From contig JARFRH010000120.1 of the NCBI GenBank assembly GCA_029287355.1, positions 1-64,000 of the forward strand: DNA of 64,000 nt, read 5' to 3'. Positions within the stretch are counted from its first letter, which is position 1; the number at the start of each line of letters is the position of its first letter. The notes under the pieces were generated by a model. The model was not told the origin of the DNA, did not search any database, and saw only the letters and a list, made by a program, of their open reading frames with translations. This stretch comes from Maribacter sp. (GTDB lineage: Bacteria > Bacteroidota > Bacteroidia > Flavobacteriales > Flavobacteriaceae). The position numbers were made by a program, and so were the translations under genes. This document shows, piece by piece, positions 52,506 to 62,856 of this stretch.

Positions 52506-53060
52506 CTATTTGGTTTCCAACTGTAGAAAAATATTCCGCAAATCATTCAGGGCTCTATGGGCTTTCACTTTGGCGGCCCCTTCACTACACCCCAGTATTT
52601 CCCCTATTTCACTAAATTTTATTCCTTTGTACTTACTCAAAATCAAAACTTCCCTCTTTTCGGGCGGCAATTGCCTCAAGGCTCGACCTAATTGAGCGAC
52701 CTCCTCATTTTTATCCATTTTTGTATCCAGTCCCGAATCTTCGTCTAACTTATACGCTACTGATGAAAGCTCCGCTTGGTATGCTTCCTTCTTATACTTT
52801 TTGTAATGGTCATAATTCACGTTTCTCGCCGTTCTAAACATCCAAGCAGTAAACGAACCTTCACCAGTGAATGTATGTTTGTATTTCAACATTCTAACAA
52901 AAACATTTTGTACCAAATCTTCACTGACAGAGGCATTACCGTTCATATTGTAAAAAAAACCGAACAACCTTTTTTTATGGCGTTCGTACAACAGACCTAA
53001 TTTATCAAGGTCTCCTGATTTTACATTTAGCATTAATGCATTGTCGGTAAGTTGGTGCAT
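52506..53060 (-). CDS. ECF-type RNA polymerase sigma factor
   Basis: SEDLVQNVFVRMLKYKHTFTGEGSFTAWMFRTARNVNYDHYKK; LPPEKREVLILSKYKGIKFSEIGEILGCSEGAAKVKAHRAL. Confidence 0.93.
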   Translation of the reverse strand: MHQLTDNALMLNVKSGDLDKLGLLYERHKKRLFGFFYNMNGNASVSEDLVQNVFVRMLKYKHTFTGEGSFTAWMFRTARNVNYDHYKKYKKEAYQAELSSVAYKLDEDSGLDTKMDKNEEVAQLGRALRQLPPEKREVLILSKYKGIKFSEIGEILGCSEGAAKVKAHRALNDLRNIFLQLETK

Positions 53061-53193
53061 GCTTATTACTAGATCTACAAAAGGGAAAACTGAAGATTTT
53101 GGAAAAGGTTACAAAAAAAATTGAATTTTATTTTAAGGTAAATAAAAAACGCCACCCATTGGGGCAGCGTTTAGTTTCTTAAGAGCTCTTAAA

Positions 53194-55065
53194 TCAACCT
53201 TTCATCCAAACCTCACGCAATTTTAATTGCGCTTCACTAACATTCTCCTTAGGAACAATATTTTGCGCATGCAAGATGGGCGCGCCAACTTTTCCAACTA
53301 CCACTATTTCTTCCTCGCCACGTTGCAGAACCATGTTAATTTCAGTTTCAGGTGTCCACCCAAAGCTTTGTCCGATAATTGGTCGAATAGACTCTAAATT
53401 GATAGCCGTTCCATTTATGGATTTGACCACATCACCACCTTGAATTCCTAATTCTTTGAAAAAACTATTCAACTCAATACCCTTTCTTATAAAAATCGCA
53501 TTGTTGTTAGACTGATCAACATCTATAAAAGGTACCTCACCATCCAGAAAATAGCCTGTCTGCTTTTCAATCGCCTTTGACTCAAGACCAACCTTGGCCA
53601 AATAGTGATCGTATTCGATCGGGGCATCACCAATGACATGTGCATCAAAAAAGGTTCTTACTTCCGGATAGGTCATCGCGACAATTTCATCAATCAACTT
53701 ATCATCTTTAAAGGGCGTCATGTCACCATACTTTTTTGATAGTTCTTTCATCAACCAAAGCACTCCTTTTTCACCATTGCTCAATTCGCGTATGGTCAAG
53801 TCTAAAGCCATATTGATCAGTGCCCCTTTTTCATATACGTTAGCATAGTTCTCTTTGTAGGGGGCTACCAATATGTTTTGGCTCATCGTGGTAAATGACA
53901 TCTTATCATCATAACTTTTGGCATTAGTGATTTTACCCATGACCCGCTCATAAAATTCGGCTTCGTCAATCAGGCCTTGCTGAATTTGGAAGAGGTTCGC
54001 GAAGTACTCTGTTGTTCCTTCATACATCCAAAGATGCTGCGACATCTTCGGGTCATTGAAATCAAAATACTGAACTTCTTCGGAATGAACATTCAAGGGC
54101 GTCACAATATGAAAGAATTCATGCGAGACAACATCAACCATAGCCTGCTCTAGCGCTTCTTTCTGCATTACCTCTGGCAAAACAACTACTGTGGAGGTGT
54201 GATGCTCTAAGGCACCAAAACCATTAGCATCAGTCTCCCCCATCTCTGATAGATATAATAAAATATTGTATTCCTTCGTACCGTCGATATCACCCATGAA
54301 CGTTTTTTGAGCTCCCATCATTTTCTCCATGCGCGCCCTAAGACCAGCAGCAGTATAGGTTCCATTTGGTGAATACACGCTTAAGGTTACTGAAATATCC
54401 TTTATCTGAAAGGTTTCCCCTTCCGTTTTAGCATAAAAGATAGGGTTATCAATGATTTCGAAATAACGGTTCGCCAAAAAGGTTTCCGAGGTCTCATTGA
54501 CGTCTTCCATTGTCTTTTCCTTTAAAGATGTGGTTGACTTCAAAGCTGCAGGTTTGGCAATGGTCAGTTCGTAAGGTACTTCCTTTAATCCCTTAAAATA
54601 GCCCACAAATCCATGCAGGTTCAAAACAAAATTTTCACCTGCCAAAATATTTGTCCCGGCTGGAGAAAAAACAGCCTCTTTCTGCTGCCCTTCACTATCG
54701 TAGGTATCATTGACCCAATAGGTAACCTTATCAAGTTTTTTTCCATTGGATATGTTCCAAGTATTAGCATCAGTTTTGGTGACAACCAGCTCCTCGCCAT
54801 CTTTATCCAGCGCCTTCAACCCTTCAATATACTTTCCGTAATCATCAGTACTATAGGTGCCAGGAACAGTTTTGGGAATGAAGAACGAAATTTCATCCGA
54901 AGTAAAAGCACCGGGATCAACACTAACCATCACCCTATCATCATTCACATTCACCAAATCAATCTCGACCAATACGGGAGATTTGTCAGCAGTCAATAAG
55001 GCCTTACTTGACCCACAGCTATACAAAAAGATTCCCGAAAGAAATACTATCGCTATTTTTTTCAT
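53194..55065 (-). CDS. M61-family (glycyl aminopeptidase-like) metallopeptidase lipoprotein with PDZ domain
   Basis: MVDVVSHEFFHIVTPLNVHSEE (HEFFH), YEGTTEYFANL; PDZ-like FKELGIQGGDVVKSINGTAI; start MKKIAIVFLSGIFLYSCG. Confidence 0.9.
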   Translation of the reverse strand: MKKIAIVFLSGIFLYSCGSSKALLTADKSPVLVEIDLVNVNDDRVMVSVDPGAFTSDEISFFIPKTVPGTYSTDDYGKYIEGLKALDKDGEELVVTKTDANTWNISNGKKLDKVTYWVNDTYDSEGQQKEAVFSPAGTNILAGENFVLNLHGFVGYFKGLKEVPYELTIAKPAALKSTTSLKEKTMEDVNETSETFLANRYFEIIDNPIFYAKTEGETFQIKDISVTLSVYSPNGTYTAAGLRARMEKMMGAQKTFMGDIDGTKEYNILLYLSEMGETDANGFGALEHHTSTVVVLPEVMQKEALEQAMVDVVSHEFFHIVTPLNVHSEEVQYFDFNDPKMSQHLWMYEGTTEYFANLFQIQQGLIDEAEFYERVMGKITNAKSYDDKMSFTTMSQNILVAPYKENYANVYEKGALINMALDLTIRELSNGEKGVLWLMKELSKKYGDMTPFKDDKLIDEIVAMTYPEVRTFFDAHVIGDAPIEYDHYLAKVGLESKAIEKQTGYFLDGEVPFIDVDQSNNNAIFIRKGIELNSFFKELGIQGGDVVKSINGTAINLESIRPIIGQSFGWTPETEINMVLQRGEEEIVVVGKVGAPILHAQNIVPKENVSEAQLKLREVWMKG

Positions 55066-55242
55066 TATGGATTTTTTAATTTCAGAATTTAGTACTCCGT
55101 TTTTATTGAAGCCTTGCAAGATTATAAAATATTGAGAAGACCCCAGTGCTTGTTAGGAAAAAATTAAGGCTTGACACCCTAAAAAATGAAAAGTGAATGC
55201 TAACAATTTTTGATTATTTTTGCCTCAAACAATAGCACAAGC

Positions 55243-55950
55243 ATGCAATACAATCGAATACTCCTGAAACTCAGTGGCGAAGCTCTTATGGGTGAAAAGC
55301 AATACGGAATCGACTCGAATAGGCTTTCAGAATATGCAGAGGAAATCAAAGTGGTCGTAGATAAGGGAATTCAAGTTGCTATCGTAATCGGAGGTGGAAA
55401 TATCTATCGTGGAATGTCTGGAGTAGAAACAGGGGTAGATCGTGTACAAGGTGATCATATGGGTATGCTTGCCACCGTAATTAATGGTTTAGCATTGCAA
55501 AGCGCATTGGAATTAAAAGGCGTTCAAACCCGATTGCAGTCGGCTATAAAAATTAATGAGGTTGCTGAACCTTTTATCAGAAGACGCGCCATTCGGCATC
55601 TGGAAAAGGGAAGAGTTGTTATCTTTGGAGGAGGTACAGGAAACCCTTATTTCACAACTGATTCGGCCGCGGTGCTTCGAGCAATTGAAATAGAGGCGGA
55701 TGTTATTCTTAAAGGTACTAGAGTTGATGGTATATATACTTCAGATCCGGAGAAGGATTCAAATGCCACAAAATTTGATACCATTTCTTTTCAAGAAGTC
55801 TTGACAAAAGGACTGAAAGTGATGGATACTACGGCCTTTACGTTAAGCCAGGAAAACCAATTACCGATCGTGGTTTTCGATATGAACAAAAAAGGAAATC
55901 TATTGAAAATAGTAGATGGACAAAATATTGGTACGGTGGTAAATCTATAA
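55243..55950 (+). CDS. pyrH: UMP kinase
   Basis: [47 protein letters not shown]-track start overlaps a TATTTTTG -7-like box at 55215-55222. Confidence 0.96.
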   Translation: MQYNRILLKLSGEALMGEKQYGIDSNRLSEYAEEIKVVVDKGIQVAIVIGGGNIYRGMSGVETGVDRVQGDHMGMLATVINGLALQSALELKGVQTRLQSAIKINEVAEPFIRRRAIRHLEKGRVVIFGGGTGNPYFTTDSAAVLRAIEIEADVILKGTRVDGIYTSDPEKDSNATKFDTISFQEVLTKGLKVMDTTAFTLSQENQLPIVVFDMNKKGNLLKIVDGQNIGTVVNL

Positions 55951-56012
55951 ACCGCTTACCTACGGATAAATTTTTGGTATAATTTGTGTTTGAATTGATA
56001 TAAATTAAAATT

Positions 56013-56567
56013 ATGAACGAAGAAATAAAATTTCTGCTGGATGCTGCAAAGGAAAGCATGGACGCCGCTATTGTTCACTTGGAAAAAGAATTCTTGAAAA
56101 TACGGGCCGGCAAAGCAAGTCCGGCTATGCTTTCAAATGTCAAGGTTGATTATTATGGCTCTCAAACCCCCTTGTCACAAGTGGCCAATATCAACACACC
56201 CGATGCACGTACCATTTCGGTGCAACCCTGGGAGAAGAACATGCTTCAAGAAATCGAAAAAGCTATTATGCAGGCCAACCTTGGTTTCAACCCCATGAAT
56301 AATGGTGATTATGTAATTATCAATGTTCCTCCATTGACAGAAGAGCGAAGAAGAGATTTGGTCAAGCAAGCCAAAGGCGAGGCAGAGGATGCCAAAGTAA
56401 GTGTACGTACAGCGCGCCAAGATGCCAATAAAGAAATTCGAGATCTTGATATTTCAGAAGATCTGCAAAAAAATGCAGAGACCGATGTTCAAGAACTGAC
56501 CGATACCTATACCCAAAGAATTGACACCTTTTTAGATAATAAAGAAGTAGAGATTATGAAGGTATAA
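56013..56567 (+). CDS. frr: Ribosome recycling factor
   Basis: LKIRAGKASPAMLSNVKVDYYGSQTPLSQVANINTPDARTISVQPW. Confidence 0.97.
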   Translation: MNEEIKFLLDAAKESMDAAIVHLEKEFLKIRAGKASPAMLSNVKVDYYGSQTPLSQVANINTPDARTISVQPWEKNMLQEIEKAIMQANLGFNPMNNGDYVIINVPPLTEERRRDLVKQAKGEAEDAKVSVRTARQDANKEIRDLDISEDLQKNAETDVQELTDTYTQRIDTFLDNKEVEIMKV

Positions 56568-56585
56568 TATTGCTTGAACCCATTT

Positions 56586-56612
56586 AAAAAGCGACCGAAA
56601 TGGTCGCTTTTT
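56586..56612 (+). terminator. Terminator after frr
   Basis: AAAAAGCGACC-GAAAT-GGTCGCTTTTT. Confidence 0.9.
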
Positions 56613-56720
56613 ATTTGCAAATATTTTCCGCTTAGGTAAAACATATATTTCAATACTTCAATTTTAGGAACACAAATGATCATTCAATACCTTTGCATCT
56701 ATTAATACAAACTAAAAAAG

Positions 56721-56745
56721 ACCCCGCACTACTGCGGGGTTTAAT
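56721..56745 (+). terminator. Second hairpin (terminator/attenuator-like) upstream of the RND exporter gene
   Basis: ACCCCGC-ACTACT-GCGGGGT followed by TTAATT. Confidence 0.65.
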
Positions 56746-56802
56746 TCGAACTAACCGATACCGAAAACTGGAAAAGTTTTTGGGCACGGAAGTCTCTGTA
56801 AA

Positions 56803-59208
56803 ATGGCGAAAAAATTACCACAAGGATTTTGGGCAAGAACGGCACGGATCATACTCCGAAATCGCATCCTTATTTTAGTAATCCTCGCTGCGTTTACCGT
56901 ATTCTTGGCGCTTCAATGGGAAAATATGCGATTTTCAAATTCGCAAGCCAATTTACTTCCTGATGAGCACCCCATCAATCTGGAGTATCAAGCGTTCTTA
57001 AAACAATTTGGGGAAGAAGGTAATGCAGTGGTCTTTGCGATTAAAGACTCTTCCTTATTCACTCCCGAAAAACTAAATCGTTGGAACAAATTCAGTAAGC
57101 AATTGGTCGCTTTTCCAGAAGTTGATTTCGTGCTTTCCTTAGAAAACCTACTAGAGCTTGAAAAGGATACCGAAAAACAGGAGTTTGTGCTCAAACCACT
57201 CATTCAATCGGAATTAAAGACCAAGGAGCAAGTCGATAGTTTAACCCATCATTTGTTCAATGATTTACCATTTTACGAAGATTTACTCTTTAATGCCGAA
57301 ACTGGAACAATACGCACAGTTGCCAACTTGGACAAGGATATTGTAAATACCTCCGTACGAAAAGATTTCATTCTGAAAGACCTTAGCAATCTGGTCGAAA
57401 GTTTCGAAGAAGAGACAGGGCTTGATGTAAGGGTTTCAGGAATGCCGTACATACGAACGATGAACTCGCAAAATATTATTGACGAAATAGGCAAGTTCAT
57501 TTTGGCGGCTCTCGGGGTAACCTCCCTTTTATTTTTCTTTTTCTTTCGCAGTTTCAGAGCCACTTTAATATCAATGTTCGTAGTCATTATCGGGGTCATG
57601 TGGGCTTTTGGAATTCTTGGGCTTTTGCAATACGAAATAACGGTTTTGACGGCTTTGATTCCTCCTTTGATTATCGTTATCGGAATTCCCAACTGTATCT
57701 TCTTGATTAATAAATACCAACAAGAAGTGAAAAAACATGGTAATCAAGCTCTTTCGCTACAGCGTGTGATTTCAAAAATCGGCAATGCCACTTTGATGAC
57801 CAATGTTACCACAGCATCAGGGTTTGCGACCTTCATCGTTACCGATAGTAAACTTTTGAAAGAATTCGGCATCGTTGCCTCCATCAATATCATCGGAATT
57901 TTTATTCTTTCACTTTTGATTATCCCCATAGTCTATAGTTTTTTATCAATGCCCAAAACCAGGCATTTAAAACATTTGAATAAACGATGGATCGATGCTT
58001 TCGTAAATTGGATGGAGCATATTGTCCGCAATAAACGTATTACAGTGTACGTCACATCAATTGCGCTACTGGTCATGAGTATCATCGGCATCTATCAAAT
58101 TAATATTTCAGGAAGCCCTATTGAGGACATGCCAAAAAACGAACAGTTTTTTAAAGACATCCGATTCTTTGAAGAAGAATTTGACGGCATCATGCCTGTT
58201 GAAATTGTGGTGGATACAAAACGCCCCAAAGGAGTATTAAAACCCGCTACTTTAAAACGCATGGATCAACTGGGCATGGCCATCGAAGAAATTCCTGAAC
58301 TATCCAAACCGGTTTCCGCGGTCAATCTAATAAAGTATTCAAAACAAGCATTTTACAACGGTATTCCAAAATACTATCAGCTACCTACTGCCCAAGAGAA
58401 TAATTTTATCATGAGCATGGCCAGTAAATCTTCAGAAGACGGAAACCTACTAAAGAGTTTTGTAGATAGCACTGGGCAAACCGCTCGAATATCTACCTTT
58501 ATGAAAGACGTGAAAACCTCACGTATGGAAGAAATTGAGACCAAACTTCAGGAAAATATTGACAAATTGTTCCCTTCAGATCGCTATAATGTATATATGA
58601 CGGGTAGTGCACTTTTGTTTCTTAAGGGCACCAAGTACCTGGTAAAGAACTTGATTCTTTCCTTGACCCTAGCCATAGGACTCATCGCTTTATTCATGGC
58701 CTATTTATTTCGTTCCTTTCGGATGATATTGATTTCACTTATTCCAAATTTATTGCCCTTGTTAATTACGGCTGGTATTATGGGGTTTGTAGGAGTCCCT
58801 ATCAAGCCATCCACTATTTTGGTATTCAGTATCGCTTTTGGTATATCCGTTGATGACACCATTCACTTTTTGGCAAAATACCGACAAGAGCTCATTACCA
58901 ATAAATGGCGGATTCAGATATCTGTTTATGCGGCATTGAGAGAGACCGGTGTGAGTATGTTCTACACTTCAATCGTTTTATTCTTTGGTTTTTCTGTCTT
59001 CATTATCTCCAATTTTGGCGGCACGGTGGCCTTAGGCGCATTGGTTTCGGCCACCTTAATGTTCGCCATGTTGGCCAACCTAATACTGTTACCATCTCTT
59101 CTTCTCTCGCTTGAAAGAAGTATCGCCAATAAGGAAGTATTGAAAAAACCTCAAATAGACATCCTTCCAAAAGAAGAAATCAATATAGAAAACAACCCAG
59201 ATTTATAG
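56803..59208 (+). CDS. RND superfamily / MMPL-like exporter
   Basis: 12-TM two-repeat pattern; SKLLKEFGIVASINIIGIFILSLLIIP, FGISVDDTIHFLAKYR. Confidence 0.88.
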   Translation: MAKKLPQGFWARTARIILRNRILILVILAAFTVFLALQWENMRFSNSQANLLPDEHPINLEYQAFLKQFGEEGNAVVFAIKDSSLFTPEKLNRWNKFSKQLVAFPEVDFVLSLENLLELEKDTEKQEFVLKPLIQSELKTKEQVDSLTHHLFNDLPFYEDLLFNAETGTIRTVANLDKDIVNTSVRKDFILKDLSNLVESFEEETGLDVRVSGMPYIRTMNSQNIIDEIGKFILAALGVTSLLFFFFFRSFRATLISMFVVIIGVMWAFGILGLLQYEITVLTALIPPLIIVIGIPNCIFLINKYQQEVKKHGNQALSLQRVISKIGNATLMTNVTTASGFATFIVTDSKLLKEFGIVASINIIGIFILSLLIIPIVYSFLSMPKTRHLKHLNKRWIDAFVNWMEHIVRNKRITVYVTSIALLVMSIIGIYQINISGSPIEDMPKNEQFFKDIRFFEEEFDGIMPVEIVVDTKRPKGVLKPATLKRMDQLGMAIEEIPELSKPVSAVNLIKYSKQAFYNGIPKYYQLPTAQENNFIMSMASKSSEDGNLLKSFVDSTGQTARISTFMKDVKTSRMEEIETKLQENIDKLFPSDRYNVYMTGSALLFLKGTKYLVKNLILSLTLAIGLIALFMAYLFRSFRMILISLIPNLLPLLITAGIMGFVGVPIKPSTILVFSIAFGISVDDTIHFLAKYRQELITNKWRIQISVYAALRETGVSMFYTSIVLFFGFSVFIISNFGGTVALGALVSATLMFAMLANLILLPSLLLSLERSIANKEVLKKPQIDILPKEEINIENNPDL

Positions 59209-59292
59209 TTGTTTTTTCAAAAGACGGTTTTGTGTTCTTTCGGCGTGTCTACTTTTTTTCAAAAGGCTATCTTTGGGGTTTAATTTTTTCAT

Positions 59293-60726
59293 ATGAAATC
59301 CACTAGCGTAAAAGAGCTCCTTTCCACTATTCCTACTTCTCAAGAAGTTGTGGTCAATGGGTGGGTAAAAAGTTTCAGAAGCAATCGCTTTATCGCTCTA
59401 AACGACGGTTCTACTATCAACAATATTCAATGCGTAGTAGACTTCGAACAACTAGATGAATCCTTATTAAAGCAGATAAATACTGGCGCTGCACTGAAAA
59501 TTACCGGTGCTTTGGTCGAAAGCCAAGGAAGAGGACAAAGTGTAGAAATTCAGGCAACTGATGTTTTCATACATGGCGGTGCAGATCCGGAGGCCTATCC
59601 TATTCAGCCTAAAAAGCATTCTATGGAGTTTTTGCGAGAGCAGGCGCACTTAAGGATACGCACAAATACCTTTAGTGCCGTGATGCGAGTTCGCTCTGCT
59701 TTGGCTTTTGCCATACACCATTATTTTAGGGAAAACGGATTCTATTACTTCCATGCACCGATCATTACCGGATCTGATGCCGAAGGAGCTGGTGAGATGT
59801 TTCGTGTAAGCACTTTGGATGAAATAAATCCGCCACTAAATGAAGATGGAAGTGTAAACCACAAAGAAGATTTTTTCGGAAAGGAGACCAATTTGACGGT
59901 ATCGGGCCAGTTGGAAGCCGAAGCATACGCCATGGGCCTTGGCAAAGTATATACTTTCGGCCCTACATTTCGAGCTGAAAATTCGAATACTTCTAGGCAC
60001 CTTTCCGAATTCTGGATGATTGAACCTGAAGTTGCCTTCAATGATCTTGATGACAATATGGATTTGGCGGAAGATTTTATAAAAAATGTCATTCAATACG
60101 TTTTGGAGCATTGCCTAGAAGATCTTGAATTTCTAGAAAACCGCTTATTACAAGAAGAAAAAACAAAACCTCAAGCAGAGCGCAGCGAAATGGCCTTAAT
60201 TGAAAAACTGAAATTCGTGGCCGACAATACCTTTAAACGAGTGACGTATACTGAGGCAATCGATATCTTAAGAAATAGCAAACCTAACAAAAAGAAATAG
60301 TTTCAATACCCCATTCACGAGTGGGGTGCCGATTTACAAAGCGAACATGAGCGCTTCTTAGTCGAAAAGCACTTTAAATGCCCTGTTATCCTTTTTGACT
60401 ACCCCGCAAAAATAAAGGCATTTTATATGCGTTTAAATGAAGATGAAAAAACCGTTCGCGCTATGGATATTCTTTTCCCAGGTATAGGCGAAATAGTAGG
60501 TGGCTCACAACGGGAAGAACGCTTAGATGTTTTGAAAGAGAAAATGTCGGCCTTGAATATCCCCGAAGAAGAGCTTTGGTGGTATTTGGATTTGCGAAAA
60601 TTCGGAACTGCAATTCATAGTGGTTTCGGCCTTGGTTTTGAACGCCTTGTATTGTTCGCAACGGGTATGGGTAATATCAGGGATGTTATTCCATTTCCTA
60701 GAACCCCTCAAAATGCAGAGTTTTAA
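59293..60726 (+). CDS. asnS: Asparaginyl-tRNA synthetase interrupted by one in-frame TAG (60298-60300)
   Basis: Codons before (..[12 protein letters not shown]) and after ([60 protein letters not shown]) TAG are in the same frame and together make a full AsnRS of 477 positions. Confidence 0.93.
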
Positions 60727-60769
60727 ATTGAATTCTTTAACTTTATAGGAAAGGTAGAAAATAGCCCCA

Positions 60770-62227
60770 ATGCTAAAACAGTACTTACAATTTAAACTAT
60801 CACAGAAGCTTTCTCCGCAGCAGATTCAATTGATGAAATTGATTCAGCTACCCACTCAGGCTTTTGAGCAACGATTAAAACAGGAGTTGGAAGAAAACCC
60901 AGCACTAGAGGGAGGTAAAGAAGAACCGGAAAATATAGATGACGAATTTGAAGATGACTATGAAGCCGAAGATGATAACGAAACTATCAACGCCGACGAC
61001 ATCAACATCGACGATTATCTCAGTGATGATGAAACGCCCGACTATCGCACCAAAGCAAACAACTATAGTGCTGACGATCAAGATAAAAGCGTACCATATG
61101 CTGCCGGTATTTCCTTTAATCAATACTTGCTCAGCCAATTGAACACCTCATACTTAAACGATGAGGAGTGGACCATTGCCGAATTTTTAGTAGGTAGCAT
61201 TGATGAAAGTGGATATATCAGAAGGCCGATTGCGGATATTCTGGATGATCTTGCGTTTACACAAAATACCTATACTGATGAAGAGACGATCAAAAAAGTT
61301 TTAAAAGTTGTTCATGAATTAGACCCACCTGGGGTAGGAGCTCGGTCATTGGAAGAATGTTTGATTATCCAATTAAAGCGAAAAGAAGCTACCCCGAATA
61401 TCATATTGGCAATTGCGATTTTGGAAAAATCCTTTGAACAATTTACCAAGAAGCACTATAAAAAACTGCTTCAGAAACATGGTATTTCCAAGGAAGAATT
61501 AAAAGATGCCATTTCTGAGATTGAAAAACTGAATCCGAAACCTGGGGGTTCCTACGCTGGAAATAATCGAATTGTAGAACATGTGGTTCCAGATTTTTCC
61601 ATAAGAATCGTAGAAGGGGAGTTAGAACTTTCGCTCAACGGAAGAAATGCCCCTGAACTCCATGTTTCTAGGGAGTATAATAATATGCTAAAGGGGTACA
61701 AAGATTCCAAAGAAAAGTCGAAATCACAAAAAGACACCATCATGTTCATCAAGCAAAAGTTAGATGCGGCAAAATGGTTTATCGACGCCGTTCGACAACG
61801 ACAGCAGACTTTGTTCATTACCATGAATTCAATAATGAATTACCAAAAAGAATATTTTCTAACCGGTGATGAGCGCAATCTACGCCCTATGATATTGAAA
61901 GATATTGCGGACGAAATTGACATGGACGTATCTACGGTTTCGCGAGTTGCCAATAGTAAATATGTGGATACCCCATACGGAACAAGACTCATTAAGGACT
62001 ATTTTTCGGAGTCAATGAAAAACGATCAGGGAGAGGACGTTTCCACCAAGGAAATCAAAAAGATCTTGGAGACCGTTATTCGAGAGGAAGAAAAGAAAAA
62101 ACCATTAACAGATGATAAGCTGGCCGCAATATTAAAGGAAAAAGGGTATCCTATTGCCCGCAGAACAGTGGCTAAATATAGAGAACAGTTGGATATTCCT
62201 GTAGCGCGATTGCGAAAACAAATATGA
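60770..62227 (+). CDS. rpoN: RNA polymerase sigma-54 factor
   Basis: LSPQQIQLMKLIQLPTQAFEQRLKQELEENPAL; DIADEIDMDVSTVSRVANSKYVDTPYG; RPN box-like IARRTVAKYREQL. Confidence 0.96.
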   Translation: MLKQYLQFKLSQKLSPQQIQLMKLIQLPTQAFEQRLKQELEENPALEGGKEEPENIDDEFEDDYEAEDDNETINADDINIDDYLSDDETPDYRTKANNYSADDQDKSVPYAAGISFNQYLLSQLNTSYLNDEEWTIAEFLVGSIDESGYIRRPIADILDDLAFTQNTYTDEETIKKVLKVVHELDPPGVGARSLEECLIIQLKRKEATPNIILAIAILEKSFEQFTKKHYKKLLQKHGISKEELKDAISEIEKLNPKPGGSYAGNNRIVEHVVPDFSIRIVEGELELSLNGRNAPELHVSREYNNMLKGYKDSKEKSKSQKDTIMFIKQKLDAAKWFIDAVRQRQQTLFITMNSIMNYQKEYFLTGDERNLRPMILKDIADEIDMDVSTVSRVANSKYVDTPYGTRLIKDYFSESMKNDQGEDVSTKEIKKILETVIREEEKKKPLTDDKLAAILKEKGYPIARRTVAKYREQLDIPVARLRKQI

Positions 62228-62832
62228 TGAAATTATTTCTACTAGTAATTTCTTATATTTTTCATCCATTGTTCATTCCCGTCGCTGGTACCATTTCTTA
62301 TTTCGCAATCACACCAAAATATACTCCCATCGAGGAGCAAAGCGGCAATATTCTACCCATTTTTATCTTAACGGTCATTATTCCGATTATAACCTATTTG
62401 ATATTAAAGAATGTAGGGCTCATTCAATCCGTTTTTATGCCCACTTTAAAAGAGAGACGCTACCCCCTCTACATAAGCATTCTTTTACTTTTAATGGTAG
62501 TCTACAAAGTTATACCGAACAACTATACGGCTGAACTCCATTATTACTTTTTAGGGCTAATCGCGGCTACTATGGCATCCTTACTCCTGCTGTTCCTCAA
62601 TTTCAAGAGCAGTATGCATCTTATGGGCATGGGCAGTATATTCATGTACCTAATATGTCTTAGCGTGCACTTCGAAATAAATATCACCTTGGCTTTAAGT
62701 GTATTGATTTTGCTTATAGGCTTAGTAGCCACATCTAGACTTTATCTGAAGGCTCACTCAAAGGCCGAGTTAGTTATTGGTTTTTTTATTGGGTTGGTTT
62801 CTCAATTACTCACCATTAAGTTTTGGCTCTAG
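62224..62832 (+). CDS. Multi-TM membrane protein (PAP2-like, function unknown)
   Basis: 4-bp overlap with rpoN stop; about 6 TM segments; TLKERRYPLY and SKAELVIGFFIGLVSQ. Confidence 0.6.
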   Translation: MMKLFLLVISYIFHPLFIPVAGTISYFAITPKYTPIEEQSGNILPIFILTVIIPIITYLILKNVGLIQSVFMPTLKERRYPLYISILLLLMVVYKVIPNNYTAELHYYFLGLIAATMASLLLLFLNFKSSMHLMGMGSIFMYLICLSVHFEINITLALSVLILLIGLVATSRLYLKAHSKAELVIGFFIGLVSQLLTIKFWL

Positions 62833-62856
62833 ATGCTAAAACTTCAACGGCAGTTA

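Noticed and set aside
56693-56878. 61-aa ORF starting at the -7-like box before the RND exporter
   Set aside because: It begins inside the promoter-like element and runs through the hairpin and into the exporter start; more likely non-coding.
59293-60726. Frameshift as the cause of the split asnS
   Set aside because: Both ORF pieces start at positions with the same remainder modulo 3, and the codons between them read as normal AsnRS, so the lesion is a single stop codon, not an indel.
59293-60726. Genome-wide reassignment of TAG to a sense codon
   Set aside because: TAG is the natural end of several intact genes in the window (natB, pckA as TAG TAA, SPOR gene, glycosylasparaginase).
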